From assembly GCA_003978695.1 (NCBI GenBank), contig QNYF01000065.1:1-33623 (forward strand): DNA of 33,623 nt. The letters run 5' to 3'. Positions 6,628-14,298 of this stretch are shown here, one piece after another. Every line of letters starts with the position of its first letter. Within the stretch, counting starts at the first letter, position 1. The notes under the pieces are model-generated. The model was not told where the DNA came from. It saw only the letters and a program-made list of their open reading frames with translations, and searched no databases. Source of the DNA: Desulfobulbus sp. GTDB lineage: Bacteria; Desulfobacterota; Desulfobulbia; Desulfobulbales; Desulfobulbaceae. Made by a program: the position numbers and the translations under genes.

Positions 6628-7905
6628 ATGGTACAGGGTTGTAAAAAAATGAGTGACGTCGGCCAGGGCAGAACCATTAATGAAAAACAGGCAGGTGAGG
6701 ATTTTCTTCTTGAAAAAACAGCGTCAGAGTCTGCTGCAGACCACCACCGGAAAACATCACCCATGTATTCTCTGCTAGGTAATCAGGATGTCGTCCTGAT
6801 CCCCATTGACGACCATAAGGAAATTGATGAGGCAGAGTTGCATGGTTTTCGCAGAACCGTTGCCGAAATTCAGTGGCTGCTGCTGGTGCTGGTTATCTTA
6901 TGCATGAAACTTCCAGGCATGACGATAGAGAAGCCCATGAATCTCGTGACGTCCATGGGTATTTTTGCCGCTTATGTCTTTTTTGTCCATTATATCTGGC
7001 GTTCTCAGGACGAAAAACGATGGAAACTGGCCCTCAATACCTGGGCCATGGTCTTTTTTATCACCGCAGTTGTCTGGCAGACAGGCGGGCTGTCGAGTCC
7101 TCTTCTGCCCCTGTATTTTTTGGTTGTTATTTTGTCGGCAACAACGCTTGGCATGGTGACTACACTGCTTGAAACGTCCCTGATAACAGTGTGCTACCTT
7201 CTTCTGGCAGCTTCCGGTAGCGGGGATTTACGGCAAGGGTTTGTCAGCTTCACGCTGGCAGAGCTGCCCGGCCCTGTTATTCAACTTTTTCTGCTATGGT
7301 TCATTGCCTATTTTGTCTCACTTATTTCCTGGGAATCGGAAAAGGCCAAGGAAAAAATCCGGCAGCTCTCCCGTACAGATCAGCTGACCGGGTTGTGGAA
7401 TATGAAAATGCTGCTTATCTTTATGCAGCGGGAACATAAGCGCTCTCTGCGGGAAAATCTTGAATTTTCTGTCCTGATGATTGATGCTGACAATTTAAAA
7501 GGCGTTAATGATACTTACGGGCATGATGCTGGGACCCGGATGATTATACACATTGCCGAATCCATGCGCTCCCAGTTGCGAGAGGCTGACATGCTGGCTC
7601 GTTTTGGCGGGGATGAATTTGTTGCCCTGCTGCCGGAGACAGACAGTCAGGGGGCATTACTGCTGGCAGAGTCCATGCGAAAGAAAATTGCTGAAACCAG
7701 GGTGGATTACGAAGGAAAAGAGCTCGGTATTACCGTGAGTATTGGTATCGCGTGCTTTCCCCGCCATGGACGCGAGCTTGCATATATTATGAAAATGGCT
7801 GATAAAGCCTTGTACACAAGCAAGCATCTTGGCAAGAATAGAACCAGTCTCTTTCAGGATGATAACGCCTCCGGGCAGCTCCTGGATACGGTTACCCCTT
7901 CCTGA
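6628..7905 (+). CDS. Membrane-bound diguanylate cyclase (GGDEF)
   Basis: This 425-aa enzyme is expected to make c-di-GMP from two GTP. A soluble N-terminal ~75 residues precede about six membrane helices (residues ~82-235), with no recognised sensory domain. The GGDEF domain begins RTDQLTGLWN near 249. The catalytic signature GGDEF is at 327-331, and the inhibitory I-site RxxD (Arg318-Asp321) is exactly five residues before it, so product inhibition is expected. Conserved VSIGIA and ADKALYTSK segments complete the domain. Two starts are possible, 6628 (behind TCAGGTAA) or the Met8 codon at 6649. The gene ends 14 bases inside the convergent hisHF gene. Proximity to the glycan locus makes exopolysaccharide control plausible but unproven. 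Confidence 0.93.
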   Translation: MVQGCKKMSDVGQGRTINEKQAGEDFLLEKTASESAADHHRKTSPMYSLLGNQDVVLIPIDDHKEIDEAELHGFRRTVAEIQWLLLVLVILCMKLPGMTIEKPMNLVTSMGIFAAYVFFVHYIWRSQDEKRWKLALNTWAMVFFITAVVWQTGGLSSPLLPLYFLVVILSATTLGMVTTLLETSLITVCYLLLAASGSGDLRQGFVSFTLAELPGPVIQLFLLWFIAYFVSLISWESEKAKEKIRQLSRTDQLTGLWNMKMLLIFMQREHKRSLRENLEFSVLMIDADNLKGVNDTYGHDAGTRMIIHIAESMRSQLREADMLARFGGDEFVALLPETDSQGALLLAESMRKKIAETRVDYEGKELGITVSIGIACFPRHGRELAYIMKMADKALYTSKHLGKNRTSLFQDDNASGQLLDTVTPS

Positions 7906-9466
7906 TTTCCACCTGGGATTCAAGAACGTTTTTCACCTCGCCAATCGGCACTTCCTTGCGGTGAAAAATGCCAGCGGCAAGTGCGGCTTCAGCATCTGTT
8001 TTGCTGAAGACTTCCAGGAAATGCTCAGCACTGCCAGCACCACTAGAGGCGATAACCGGGATTGTAACAGCTTCTTTGACCGCATTAATTAATTCAAGGT
8101 CAAACCCGGAATTGGTGCCGTCCCTGTCAATACAGTTGAGCAGTATCTCGCCGGCCCCAAGCTGTTCGCAAACATGGGCCAGAGTAACTGCGTCAAGATT
8201 GCGTCCTTCCCGGCCTCCTTTTATTGTACACTGATACCAGCAGTATTTCTCTCCCTGAGGTCCGGGAACGGTTGTTTCAATTACATGATGGCTGACAGCA
8301 TCGGGTGAAGTGACATAGACACGCCTCGGGTCAACGGAAATAACCACTGCCTGATTTCCGTACACCCGGGCAATCTGTTCAATGGAGCTCATACCTGTGG
8401 CTTTACCTGTTTTCAGTACCTCTTCAACAATCAGAACAGCGTCTGAGCCAATGGATATTTTATCCGCCCCTGAGCGGAAGTATTCCGAGGCGACTTCCAG
8501 GGCGGTAGAGTGTTTGCCGTTGCGATCGGTAAAATCACGAATACCCCCGCCAATGGTCAACGGCACAAAGACGTTTTTCGACGTTTTTTTCAGCACATCC
8601 AGCATGGGCATGTCCTGCAGGGGGAAGTCTCTGAAGGCGGTAATATTTAAAAAGGTGATCTCATCTGCGCCCTGCTCGTAATACTCCCGGGCCAGCTGGA
8701 CCGGCATACCAAGGTTTCGGACAGCGCCCTTTTCCCGTACGTCATACTGGTCACCTTTTGTCACCACCAGATCACCCTGGTCATTTGAGCGCACGTCAAG
8801 ACAGGCAATAATCCGGCTGGCAAGTTGTGTCGTTTCAGGACAGGATTGAGGAATGATAGCCTCCCGTGAAGAGTCCAGAAAGTTTTCCAGAATCCGCAGG
8901 CCTGCCTTACCACTTTTTTCGGGGTGAAACTGGGTCGCCACGATGTTTCCTTTCTGGATGGAGCTGACAAATTCATAGCCGTAATCTGTCGTAGTCAGAA
9001 TGTCGGCAGCATTGTCAGCCTCAACATGGAATGAGTGGACAAAATAGAGTTTTTCCTCTCCTGTAAACCCGTTAAATATTCGTGAGGGCTGCTGCACCTT
9101 TATACCATTCCAGCCGATGTGGGGAATCGCCAGTTCAGTTGTAAAGCGTTTTACCCTGCCGGGAAGAAATCCTAAACCCGGCTCATCTGGCGCTTCCTCA
9201 CTGGATTCAAATAACGCCTGCAGGGCAACGCAGATTCCCAGAAACGGGCGATCAGCAAGGATATACTTTTTCAATGGCTCAATGAGTTGTTTCTGGCGCA
9301 GAATCTGCATCATTGCCCCGTAATTTCCAACCCCTGGAAAAACAAGCCGGTCTGCTCTGCCAATATCATCAGCTGAATCAACAAGAACAACTTTTTCACC
9401 AAAACTCTCAAGCGCGTTAATGACCGACCGGACATTGCCGGCACCGTAATCAAGTAGCGTAATCAT
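7892..9466 (-). CDS. hisHF: Fused imidazole glycerol phosphate synthase HisHF (glutaminase + cyclase), eukaryote-like type
   Basis: This 524-aa bifunctional enzyme converts PRFAR plus glutamine-derived ammonia to imidazole glycerol phosphate and AICAR in histidine biosynthesis. Residues 1-~200 are the class-I amidotransferase (DYGAGN, Cys79 in GICVALQALF, His181/Glu183 in FHPEKSG). Residues ~217-524 are the (beta/alpha)8 cyclase with catalytic aspartates at ACLDV (Asp224) and SVDPRR (Asp379). Most bacteria encode HisH and HisF separately. Here the cyclase has the extra segment GDLVVTKGDQYDVRE, plus FRSGADKISIGSDAV and YCWYQCTIKGGRE, which I recognise from yeast and plant HIS7/HISN4. The usual GxCxG of the nucleophile elbow is GICVA here. 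No other his gene is nearby. Confidence 0.95.
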   Translation of the reverse strand: MITLLDYGAGNVRSVINALESFGEKVVLVDSADDIGRADRLVFPGVGNYGAMMQILRQKQLIEPLKKYILADRPFLGICVALQALFESSEEAPDEPGLGFLPGRVKRFTTELAIPHIGWNGIKVQQPSRIFNGFTGEEKLYFVHSFHVEADNAADILTTTDYGYEFVSSIQKGNIVATQFHPEKSGKAGLRILENFLDSSREAIIPQSCPETTQLASRIIACLDVRSNDQGDLVVTKGDQYDVREKGAVRNLGMPVQLAREYYEQGADEITFLNITAFRDFPLQDMPMLDVLKKTSKNVFVPLTIGGGIRDFTDRNGKHSTALEVASEYFRSGADKISIGSDAVLIVEEVLKTGKATGMSSIEQIARVYGNQAVVISVDPRRVYVTSPDAVSHHVIETTVPGPQGEKYCWYQCTIKGGREGRNLDAVTLAHVCEQLGAGEILLNCIDRDGTNSGFDLELINAVKEAVTIPVIASSGAGSAEHFLEVFSKTDAEAALAAGIFHRKEVPIGEVKNVLESQVEIRKG

Positions 9467-9602
9467 GAAACATATCCGTGGCTGCGAGGACCCTTTTTGT
9501 TCTCAGGCTGTAATGCCGGCAGAGGTTCGGGTGCTCATCATCGAAAAATAAAAACAGCTCTTCTGTACAAGAGAATGAAAAAATGATACTTAGAGTGAAT
9601 TG

Positions 9603-9632
9603 CTTGACAAGTCAAGACGTAAGCAATTTTTT
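9603..9632. repeat. Inverted repeat upstream of nucleotidyltransferase gene
   Basis: TTGAC-AA-GTCAA sits inside a larger imperfect repeat TTGCTT...AAGCAA, 35-60 bases before the ATG at 9666. TTGACA could serve as a -35 element, in which case the repeat would act as an operator; the -10 region is only T-rich. It is equally possible that it is a leader hairpin. Confidence 0.35.
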
Positions 9633-9665
9633 CACTGGATAAACTTTACCCCATTTTCGATTCTT

Positions 9666-10562
9666 ATGCAGGCAATGCTTCTTGCAGCCGGGTTTGGCAC
9701 CCGGCTGCGTCCCTATACGCTGATTCGTCCAAAGCCGCTGTTTCCGGTTCTCAACGTGCCCCTCCTGCATATTCTTCTTGATAAACTCATACTGGCCGGT
9801 TGCGGAAAAATTGTCGTGAATTGCCACCATCTGGCATATCAGATCAAAGCCGCCGTCGCAGACAGGCCGGAAGTTATTCTCCAGTATGAGCCGGAAATTC
9901 TGGGAACCGGCGGCAGCCTTCGAAAGGCACTGCCCCTGTTTGATAATGGCCCGGTTCTGGTAATGAATGGGGATATTTATCATGATTTGAATGTCATGGA
10001 TCTTTTGGCCCATCACCAGAGCCATGATTTCCCGGTTACCATGGCCATGCATGATTACCCCCGTTTTAATTCTGTACATGTTCGTGAGGAAAAGGTTATT
10101 GCATTTGCAGACAACCATTTAAAGCCAGGCGGGGGAATACTGGCATTTACCGGGATTCATATTCTGCAGAGACATATAATTGAAAGGATTCCTGAACAAG
10201 GGTTTTTTCACATAATTGATCTTTACAAACAACTCGCAGGAGAAGGTCAGATAGGCAGCATGCGTATTGACGATTGTTTCTGGCAGGATATCGGCACGCC
10301 GGAAGACTATCTTGATCTCCATCGGGCGCTGCTCTGCAAAGGAAAGAGCAATGATGAATGCAGATATTGGCATATCAGCACAAAGGCCTGCATTGAAGAA
10401 AATGTTGAGCTCAAGGAGTGGGGAGCTGTAGGCCCGGAAGCAAAGATTTCCAGCGGTTCGAGCCTGGCACGCTGTGTTGTCTGGGAGGGAGCGCATGTCG
10501 ATTCGGGGCAGGAACTCACAGACCAGATAGTATGTCCGGAGATACAGGCCGTTACAAAATAA
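9666..10562 (+). CDS. Sugar nucleotidyltransferase (NDP-sugar pyrophosphorylase family)
   Basis: This 298-aa enzyme transfers an NMP from an NTP to a sugar-1-phosphate. The signature AMLLAAGFGTRLRPYT lies at the N-terminus with RPKPLFPV after it, then EILGTGGSLRKA and the metal-binding MNGDIYHD. QDIGTPEDYL lies further on, and the C-terminal ~50 residues (VGPEAKISSGSSLARCVVWEGAHV) look like turns of a left-handed beta-helix. The ORF track adds 22 residues from a TTG at 9600; I start at the ATG at 9666 because family homology begins there. The closest families are mannose-1-phosphate guanylyltransferase-like and MurU-like enzymes, and the exact sugar cannot be decided. It may supply precursor for the downstream glycan locus. 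Confidence 0.88.
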   Translation: MQAMLLAAGFGTRLRPYTLIRPKPLFPVLNVPLLHILLDKLILAGCGKIVVNCHHLAYQIKAAVADRPEVILQYEPEILGTGGSLRKALPLFDNGPVLVMNGDIYHDLNVMDLLAHHQSHDFPVTMAMHDYPRFNSVHVREEKVIAFADNHLKPGGGILAFTGIHILQRHIIERIPEQGFFHIIDLYKQLAGEGQIGSMRIDDCFWQDIGTPEDYLDLHRALLCKGKSNDECRYWHISTKACIEENVELKEWGAVGPEAKISSGSSLARCVVWEGAHVDSGQELTDQIVCPEIQAVTK

Positions 10563-10590
10563 GGGAGCATGTCTGTTGTCTATGAACGCT

Positions 10591-10607
10591 CCACAGCGGT
10601 GGTTTTT
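10591..10607 (+). terminator. Weak candidate terminator between convergent genes
   Basis: CCAC-AGCG-GTGG is followed by TTTTT between the nucleotidyltransferase stop and the nhaD stop. The stem is only four base pairs and the T-run touches the nhaD stop codon, so support is limited. Confidence 0.25.
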
Positions 10608-12039
10608 AAAAAAATCGGTGGTTAATAAGAAAGTGAACGCCAATGCTTGCGGCGTAGCCAAGTGCAATAACAGGTGTCCATTTCAGGTGGCCGACAAAGG
10701 TGTAAATGCCCCGGGCATGTCCCATCAGGGCAACTCCAGCGGCAGACCCAATTGAGAGCAGACTGCCACCCACTCCAGCTGTCAGGGTAACCAGCAGCCA
10801 GTGGCCTGTACTCATGTCCGGATGCATGGTGAGTACGGCAAACATGACCGGAATATTGTCAACAATCGCAGAGAGCAATCCAACCATTATGTTGGCCGTG
10901 GCCGGACCCCAGCTTCCGTACATGGTACGGGAGGCCATCCCCAGATAGCCGATAAATCCGAGCCCGCCTACACAGAGGATAACCCCGTAAAAGAAAATCA
11001 AGGTGTCCCATTCTGCCCGGGCAATATTTCGGAACACATCAAAGGCCATGGTATCGCCAATCCGTTCCCTGGCTTTATCAGGGTCGTAAAACGGGCTGTC
11101 TTTCTCGTTTTTATGGGTTTGTTTCAGGTAAAAGCCAAAAAATTTCAGATACGCAAGCCCCGTCATCATGCCCATCATGGGAGGAAGATGGAGAAAATTA
11201 TGAAAGCTTACGGCTGTAATAATGGTCATCAGGAATAAAACCATTACAATGATTGCGCCCCGTTTCATTTTTACCCGAAGTGCACACGGAACAGGATCGT
11301 GTTTTGGTACAGCAAAATTCATGATGATTGCCGGAACCAGCCAGTTTACTGCGGCGGGAATGAAGAGGTAAAAGAAGGTCCAGAAATCAATATTTCCTTT
11401 CTGCCAGACCATGAGGGTCGTGATGTCTCCAAAGGGGCTGAAGGCTCCGCCCGCATTTGCAGCAACAACAATATTGATACAGGCAAGACTGATGAACTTG
11501 GCGTTGTCCTTGCCAATGGCCATGACTACAGCGCACATAAGCAGTGCTGTGGTAAGGTTGTCTGCAACTGGCGAGATAAAAAAGGCAAGCAGCCCGGTTA
11601 TCCAGAACAGCTTCCGCAAAGAATAGCCCGCGCAGACCAGTCTTACACGCAGAGCCTCAAAAACCTGGCGTTCCTCCATGGCATTTATATAGGTCATGGC
11701 GACCAGGAGAAAGAGAAAGAGTTCAGCGTACTCTAGAATATTATGGCGGACAGCTATCTCAGCGGCATGCGTAAATCCGTGCCTGGTGTAGATCCAGCCA
11801 ATGATGCCCCAGATCAAACCGGCCGCAAGCAGAACCGGCTTGGATTTACGCATATGGGTGTATTCTTCGCTCATAACCAGGGCGTAGGCAAGCACAAAGA
11901 TAATGAGGGAGGCAATGCCCACCCAGCTTCCGGTGAGGTCGAGATGGTGTACACCCTCGGCCGCAGTGGCCAGAGCCATGCCAGGTAGACAAAGTACAGC
12001 AATAAACAAACTGCAAAGAGGTGATAAAACAACGGTCAC
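10606..12039 (-). CDS. nhaD: Na+/H+ antiporter NhaD
   Basis: NhaD-family antiporters use the proton gradient to expel Na+ (and Li+) across the inner membrane. The protein has about 12 hydrophobic segments and the family-typical core ISPVADNLTTALLMCAV, followed by NIVVAANAGGAFSPFGDITTLMVW. The N-terminus is signal-like, ending LPGMALA, which also occurs in NhaD proteins. The ORF track starts at 12165. I prefer GTG at 12039 (477 aa) because TGGAGG stands six bases before it and the length then equals that of known NhaD. A TATAAT on the minus strand (12106-12111) may be the -10 element. It suggests sodium stress or a marine/saline habitat. Confidence 0.92.
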   Translation of the reverse strand: MTVVLSPLCSLFIAVLCLPGMALATAAEGVHHLDLTGSWVGIASLIIFVLAYALVMSEEYTHMRKSKPVLLAAGLIWGIIGWIYTRHGFTHAAEIAVRHNILEYAELFLFLLVAMTYINAMEERQVFEALRVRLVCAGYSLRKLFWITGLLAFFISPVADNLTTALLMCAVVMAIGKDNAKFISLACINIVVAANAGGAFSPFGDITTLMVWQKGNIDFWTFFYLFIPAAVNWLVPAIIMNFAVPKHDPVPCALRVKMKRGAIIVMVLFLMTIITAVSFHNFLHLPPMMGMMTGLAYLKFFGFYLKQTHKNEKDSPFYDPDKARERIGDTMAFDVFRNIARAEWDTLIFFYGVILCVGGLGFIGYLGMASRTMYGSWGPATANIMVGLLSAIVDNIPVMFAVLTMHPDMSTGHWLLVTLTAGVGGSLLSIGSAAGVALMGHARGIYTFVGHLKWTPVIALGYAASIGVHFLINHRFF

Positions 12040-12105
12040 GACCTGCCTCCATTGGAAGGATTCATTTACTGTCAATGATAAGCGATTTTCATCTTTTTTC
12101 CCCTG

Positions 12106-12111
12106 ATTATA
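12106..12111 (-). promoter_or_regulatory. nhaD: Candidate -10 element for nhaD
   Basis: A perfect TATAAT on the minus strand lies about 67 bases upstream of the nhaD GTG. The -35 is poor (AATGCT at 17-base spacing, TTGAAT at 20), so this is a tentative call from the hexamer and position only. Confidence 0.35.
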
Positions 12112-12265
12112 TTGTCGATATTCCTTTAAGCATTCAAAAAAATTTGCCAAAGAGACTGCGCTCAACTAAACTCGAGATAATTATGTTGTTGGTTCTATTA
12201 AATGAAAAGACTTTTTTCTCCAAGTATCCTCCAGAGAGTTCTCGTTATAAAGAGTTGAGGTTGGT

Positions 12266-13084
12266 ATGGCTGTGTCAAGAAAAACAGGTGGATTCATAGG
12301 TTTTCTGCTCATTGCGATTGTTGTGGGATGGTTCAGCCCCCTGTGGGCAGAATCATATTTTTTTGTAGATGAATTTGAGGGACCACACCTGAATTCATCT
12401 ATCTGGAAGAGTGAACAAGTCCGGGGAAGGAGATGGTGTGGAGAAGAGGAGAACGGTTTTGCACCAGGAACCTGGGTCAGTATTGCCTCCACACCGTGCT
12501 ACAGTACCCTGCAACCACCCCCTTACGGGAGTATTGAAATCAGTGAAGACGGTGTGCATCTGAATTCATTAAATGAGTATGTTTTCCCTTATTTTTTTAC
12601 AGGCCCTTCGAGCCACCTCTCACCGTTTCCACCAACCGGGGATTTCAGTCTGGAGATTCGACTCAGGCATGATTACATTGGAGTAGCTGGCAATGGTGTA
12701 TATATCAGGTTTTGGGATGATAATAAACCGGAGGGGGAAAATCCTCCTATTATTCCGGAGTTGAGAGTTTTTTCAATATGGTCGGACACGAACAGCTCCC
12801 GTATAGGATTATTAGGGGAGTCAACAGAATTTTCTGATATCCCCGGACTTTTTAACGTGTATCGGCTCGAATACAGGAAAGGGCAATATTCCGCGTTTAT
12901 TAACGATATCTTGGTTGCCGGTCCAATCAAGAGTGAACTACGGCCCAATACCATTTGGGTAGGGAATCCACTTGCTCTTTGGTGGATTTACAGCGGAGAA
13001 GCCGGATGGTCGGCATTTACCATTGATTACATCAGAGTCAGTAAGCTCAACAGACAGGATGAAGAGTTCAGCAAGATATATTAG
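12266..13084 (+). CDS. Secreted concanavalin A-like/LamG-fold protein of unknown function
   Basis: A 272-aa exported protein with a signal peptide (hydrophobic residues ~9-27, cleavage expected after LWA). The mature part opens FFVDEFEGPHLNSSIWKSE, a start typical of concanavalin A-like jelly-roll domains. It continues with alternating beta-rich stretches such as FSLEIRLRHDYIGVAGNGVYIRF and YRLEYRKGQYSAFINDILVAG, ending with FTIDYIRVSK. I do not see the ExDxxE catalytic motif of family 16 glycosidases, so it is more likely a glycan-binding or structural protein. A GAGG lies five bases before the ATG. It is the first gene of the plus-strand glycan region and shares its predicted fold with the C-terminal part of the 691-aa protein. 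Confidence 0.75.
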   Translation: MAVSRKTGGFIGFLLIAIVVGWFSPLWAESYFFVDEFEGPHLNSSIWKSEQVRGRRWCGEEENGFAPGTWVSIASTPCYSTLQPPPYGSIEISEDGVHLNSLNEYVFPYFFTGPSSHLSPFPPTGDFSLEIRLRHDYIGVAGNGVYIRFWDDNKPEGENPPIIPELRVFSIWSDTNSSRIGLLGESTEFSDIPGLFNVYRLEYRKGQYSAFINDILVAGPIKSELRPNTIWVGNPLALWWIYSGEAGWSAFTIDYIRVSKLNRQDEEFSKIY

Positions 13085-13092
13085 CTTGACTC

Positions 13093-13351
13093 ATAACTAT
13101 TCAGCTGCATCCCATCTCGGAGTCGTGGCTTACCGGCGACAATCAGGCCGCCTCACAGAGGTGTGACACCGCTTCGCTGTTATATTCGTTGGCCTGCTTG
13201 CCACAATATGGGGCACATCTTCTAAGTAACAAAATATCAACGTACTGATTTTTCGTTACTTTTAAAATATATGCCGGGGCACCCGGTTGGGGTGCTGAAC
13301 AGTTACAGACCACACGTTATGCCAAAGTCGGGGTGCTACCTGAATAGCACC
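13093..13351 (+). mobile_element. Decayed MITE copy A (IS66-like ends)
   Basis: The left end ATAACTATTCAG and about 125 following bases match copy B at 20708 with few changes. A 76-base segment absent from copy B (13221-13296) interrupts it and contains its own AAGTAAC...GTTACTT inverted repeat and a GCACCC/GGGTGC hairpin. The right end ...GCTACCTGAATAG then diverges and lacks the terminal TTAC. No target duplication is recognisable, so this is an old or rearranged copy. Confidence 0.7.
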
Positions 13352-13532
13352 CCTGGCTCAGGTGAGATCCGTTGGTAGTCCGTCAGAAAGAACATGGCGC
13401 CATTATGCTTGATTGCATTAATGGCATAACTCTTGCTTTGAGTATTCTGACGTAATCGAGTGACTTCTTCTCCTGCCATTGGCAGGTAAATTCTGGGCAG
13501 CCTACCGGAAAATATGTCGGGCGCTCAGGTGA

Positions 13533-13561
13533 TTGACAACCTGTAATTCATTGCTTACTTT
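13533..13561 (+). promoter_or_regulatory. Candidate sigma70-type promoter for the SGNH/acetylation genes
   Basis: A consensus TTGACA (13533-13538) is separated by 17 bases from TACTTT (13556-13561), with the lipoprotein ATG 39 bases further on. The -35 is perfect and the -10 matches three of six positions. It is the only good promoter seen before the long plus-strand gene set. Confidence 0.5.
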
Positions 13562-13599
13562 TTAGACGAATCATTGACTTGGATCTCAAGGGAAAGAAC

Positions 13600-14280
13600 A
13601 TGTGGTATCAACGCATCGCTTTATATTTGAGTCTCCTGTTTGTGCTGTTGCCCGGTTTATCGTCATGCGTGGACAAGGATCAAAGAGGACAGAAAAGACA
13701 AAAAATGAAGATTGTCTGTCTGGGTGACTCGATTACCTATGGACATAAACTTGTTGATCCGGCACGGGAGAGCTACCCCGCGAGGTTACGGCAGTTGGCC
13801 CATGGCAGGTGGCAGGTCTTAAATCTGGGGATCAACGGGGCAACAGTGCTTGGCAAGGGGGATATTCCCATAATCAAGCAGGAAGTCTATAATCAGGCCT
13901 TGCACGCCAACCCCGATTTCGTTGTTATCATGCTGGGAACAAATGATACCAAGAACGTCAATTGGAAGTATTTGCAGGAGTTTGAGAAAGATTACAGGGC
14001 CATGATTACTGATTTGCGCAGCCAACCTTCCAGGCCTCATCTGATACTCTGTTCAATACCACCTATTCTTATTGATTATCCCAACGGCCTGAAGGCTGCA
14101 CGTCAGCAGCAGGTGAATATGTTGCTGCGTAGAGTTGCGGCTCAGGCCGGTGTAGACTATCTTGATATTTCTGCCACAATGGCCAATATGCCATCTTTCT
14201 TTGTCGATGGAATTCATCCCAACGGACTCGGGGCAAAACAAATTGCTGCCCTTGTTTTTTCTCAAATATCCAGTCTGTAA
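13600..14280 (+). CDS. SGNH/GDSL-type lipoprotein esterase
   Basis: A 226-aa lipoprotein hydrolase. The signal peptide ends in the lipobox LSSC (Cys23); +2 is Val, so outer-membrane sorting is likely. Block I is CLGDSITYG with nucleophile Ser44, a Gly appears in the LGINGAT block, block III is MLGTNDT, and block V is VDGIHPNGLG with Asp and His, so the full SGNH catalytic set is present. Relatives are arylesterase/TAP-like acyl esterases. The ORF track adds seven residues from a TTG; I start at ATG 13600 because AAGGGA stands six bases before it. Placed ahead of the AlgI/AlgX genes, it may remove or proof-read acyl groups on the exported glycan; this role is inferred. Confidence 0.88.
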   Translation: MWYQRIALYLSLLFVLLPGLSSCVDKDQRGQKRQKMKIVCLGDSITYGHKLVDPARESYPARLRQLAHGRWQVLNLGINGATVLGKGDIPIIKQEVYNQALHANPDFVVIMLGTNDTKNVNWKYLQEFEKDYRAMITDLRSQPSRPHLILCSIPPILIDYPNGLKAARQQQVNMLLRRVAAQAGVDYLDISATMANMPSFFVDGIHPNGLGAKQIAALVFSQISSL

Positions 14281-14298
14281 ATCTTTATCACATATATT

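Larger units (their letters stand above)
13085..13599. other. 515-base intergenic region with decayed MITE and promoter
   Basis: No gene is seen here. The first 270 bases hold a degraded copy of the MITE described at 20708. The rest carries two short inverted repeats, an imperfect GCCATTATGC...GCATTAATGGC (13399-13425) and CCTGCCA-T-TGGCAGG (13472-13486), before a sigma70-like promoter for the SGNH gene. The CCTGCCA palindrome is about 50 bases upstream of the -35 and could be an activator site. The 64-aa ORF at 12972-13166 is a shadow that runs into the repeat. Confidence 0.6.

Noticed and set aside
9612-10118. 168-aa minus-strand ORF opposite the nucleotidyltransferase
   Set aside because: It is an antisense shadow without a domain; the plus-strand frame has the complete nucleotidyltransferase signature.
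12266-13084. Family 16 glycoside hydrolase assignment for the 272-aa secreted protein
   Set aside because: The opening resembles the jelly-roll family, but no ExDxxE catalytic motif is seen.
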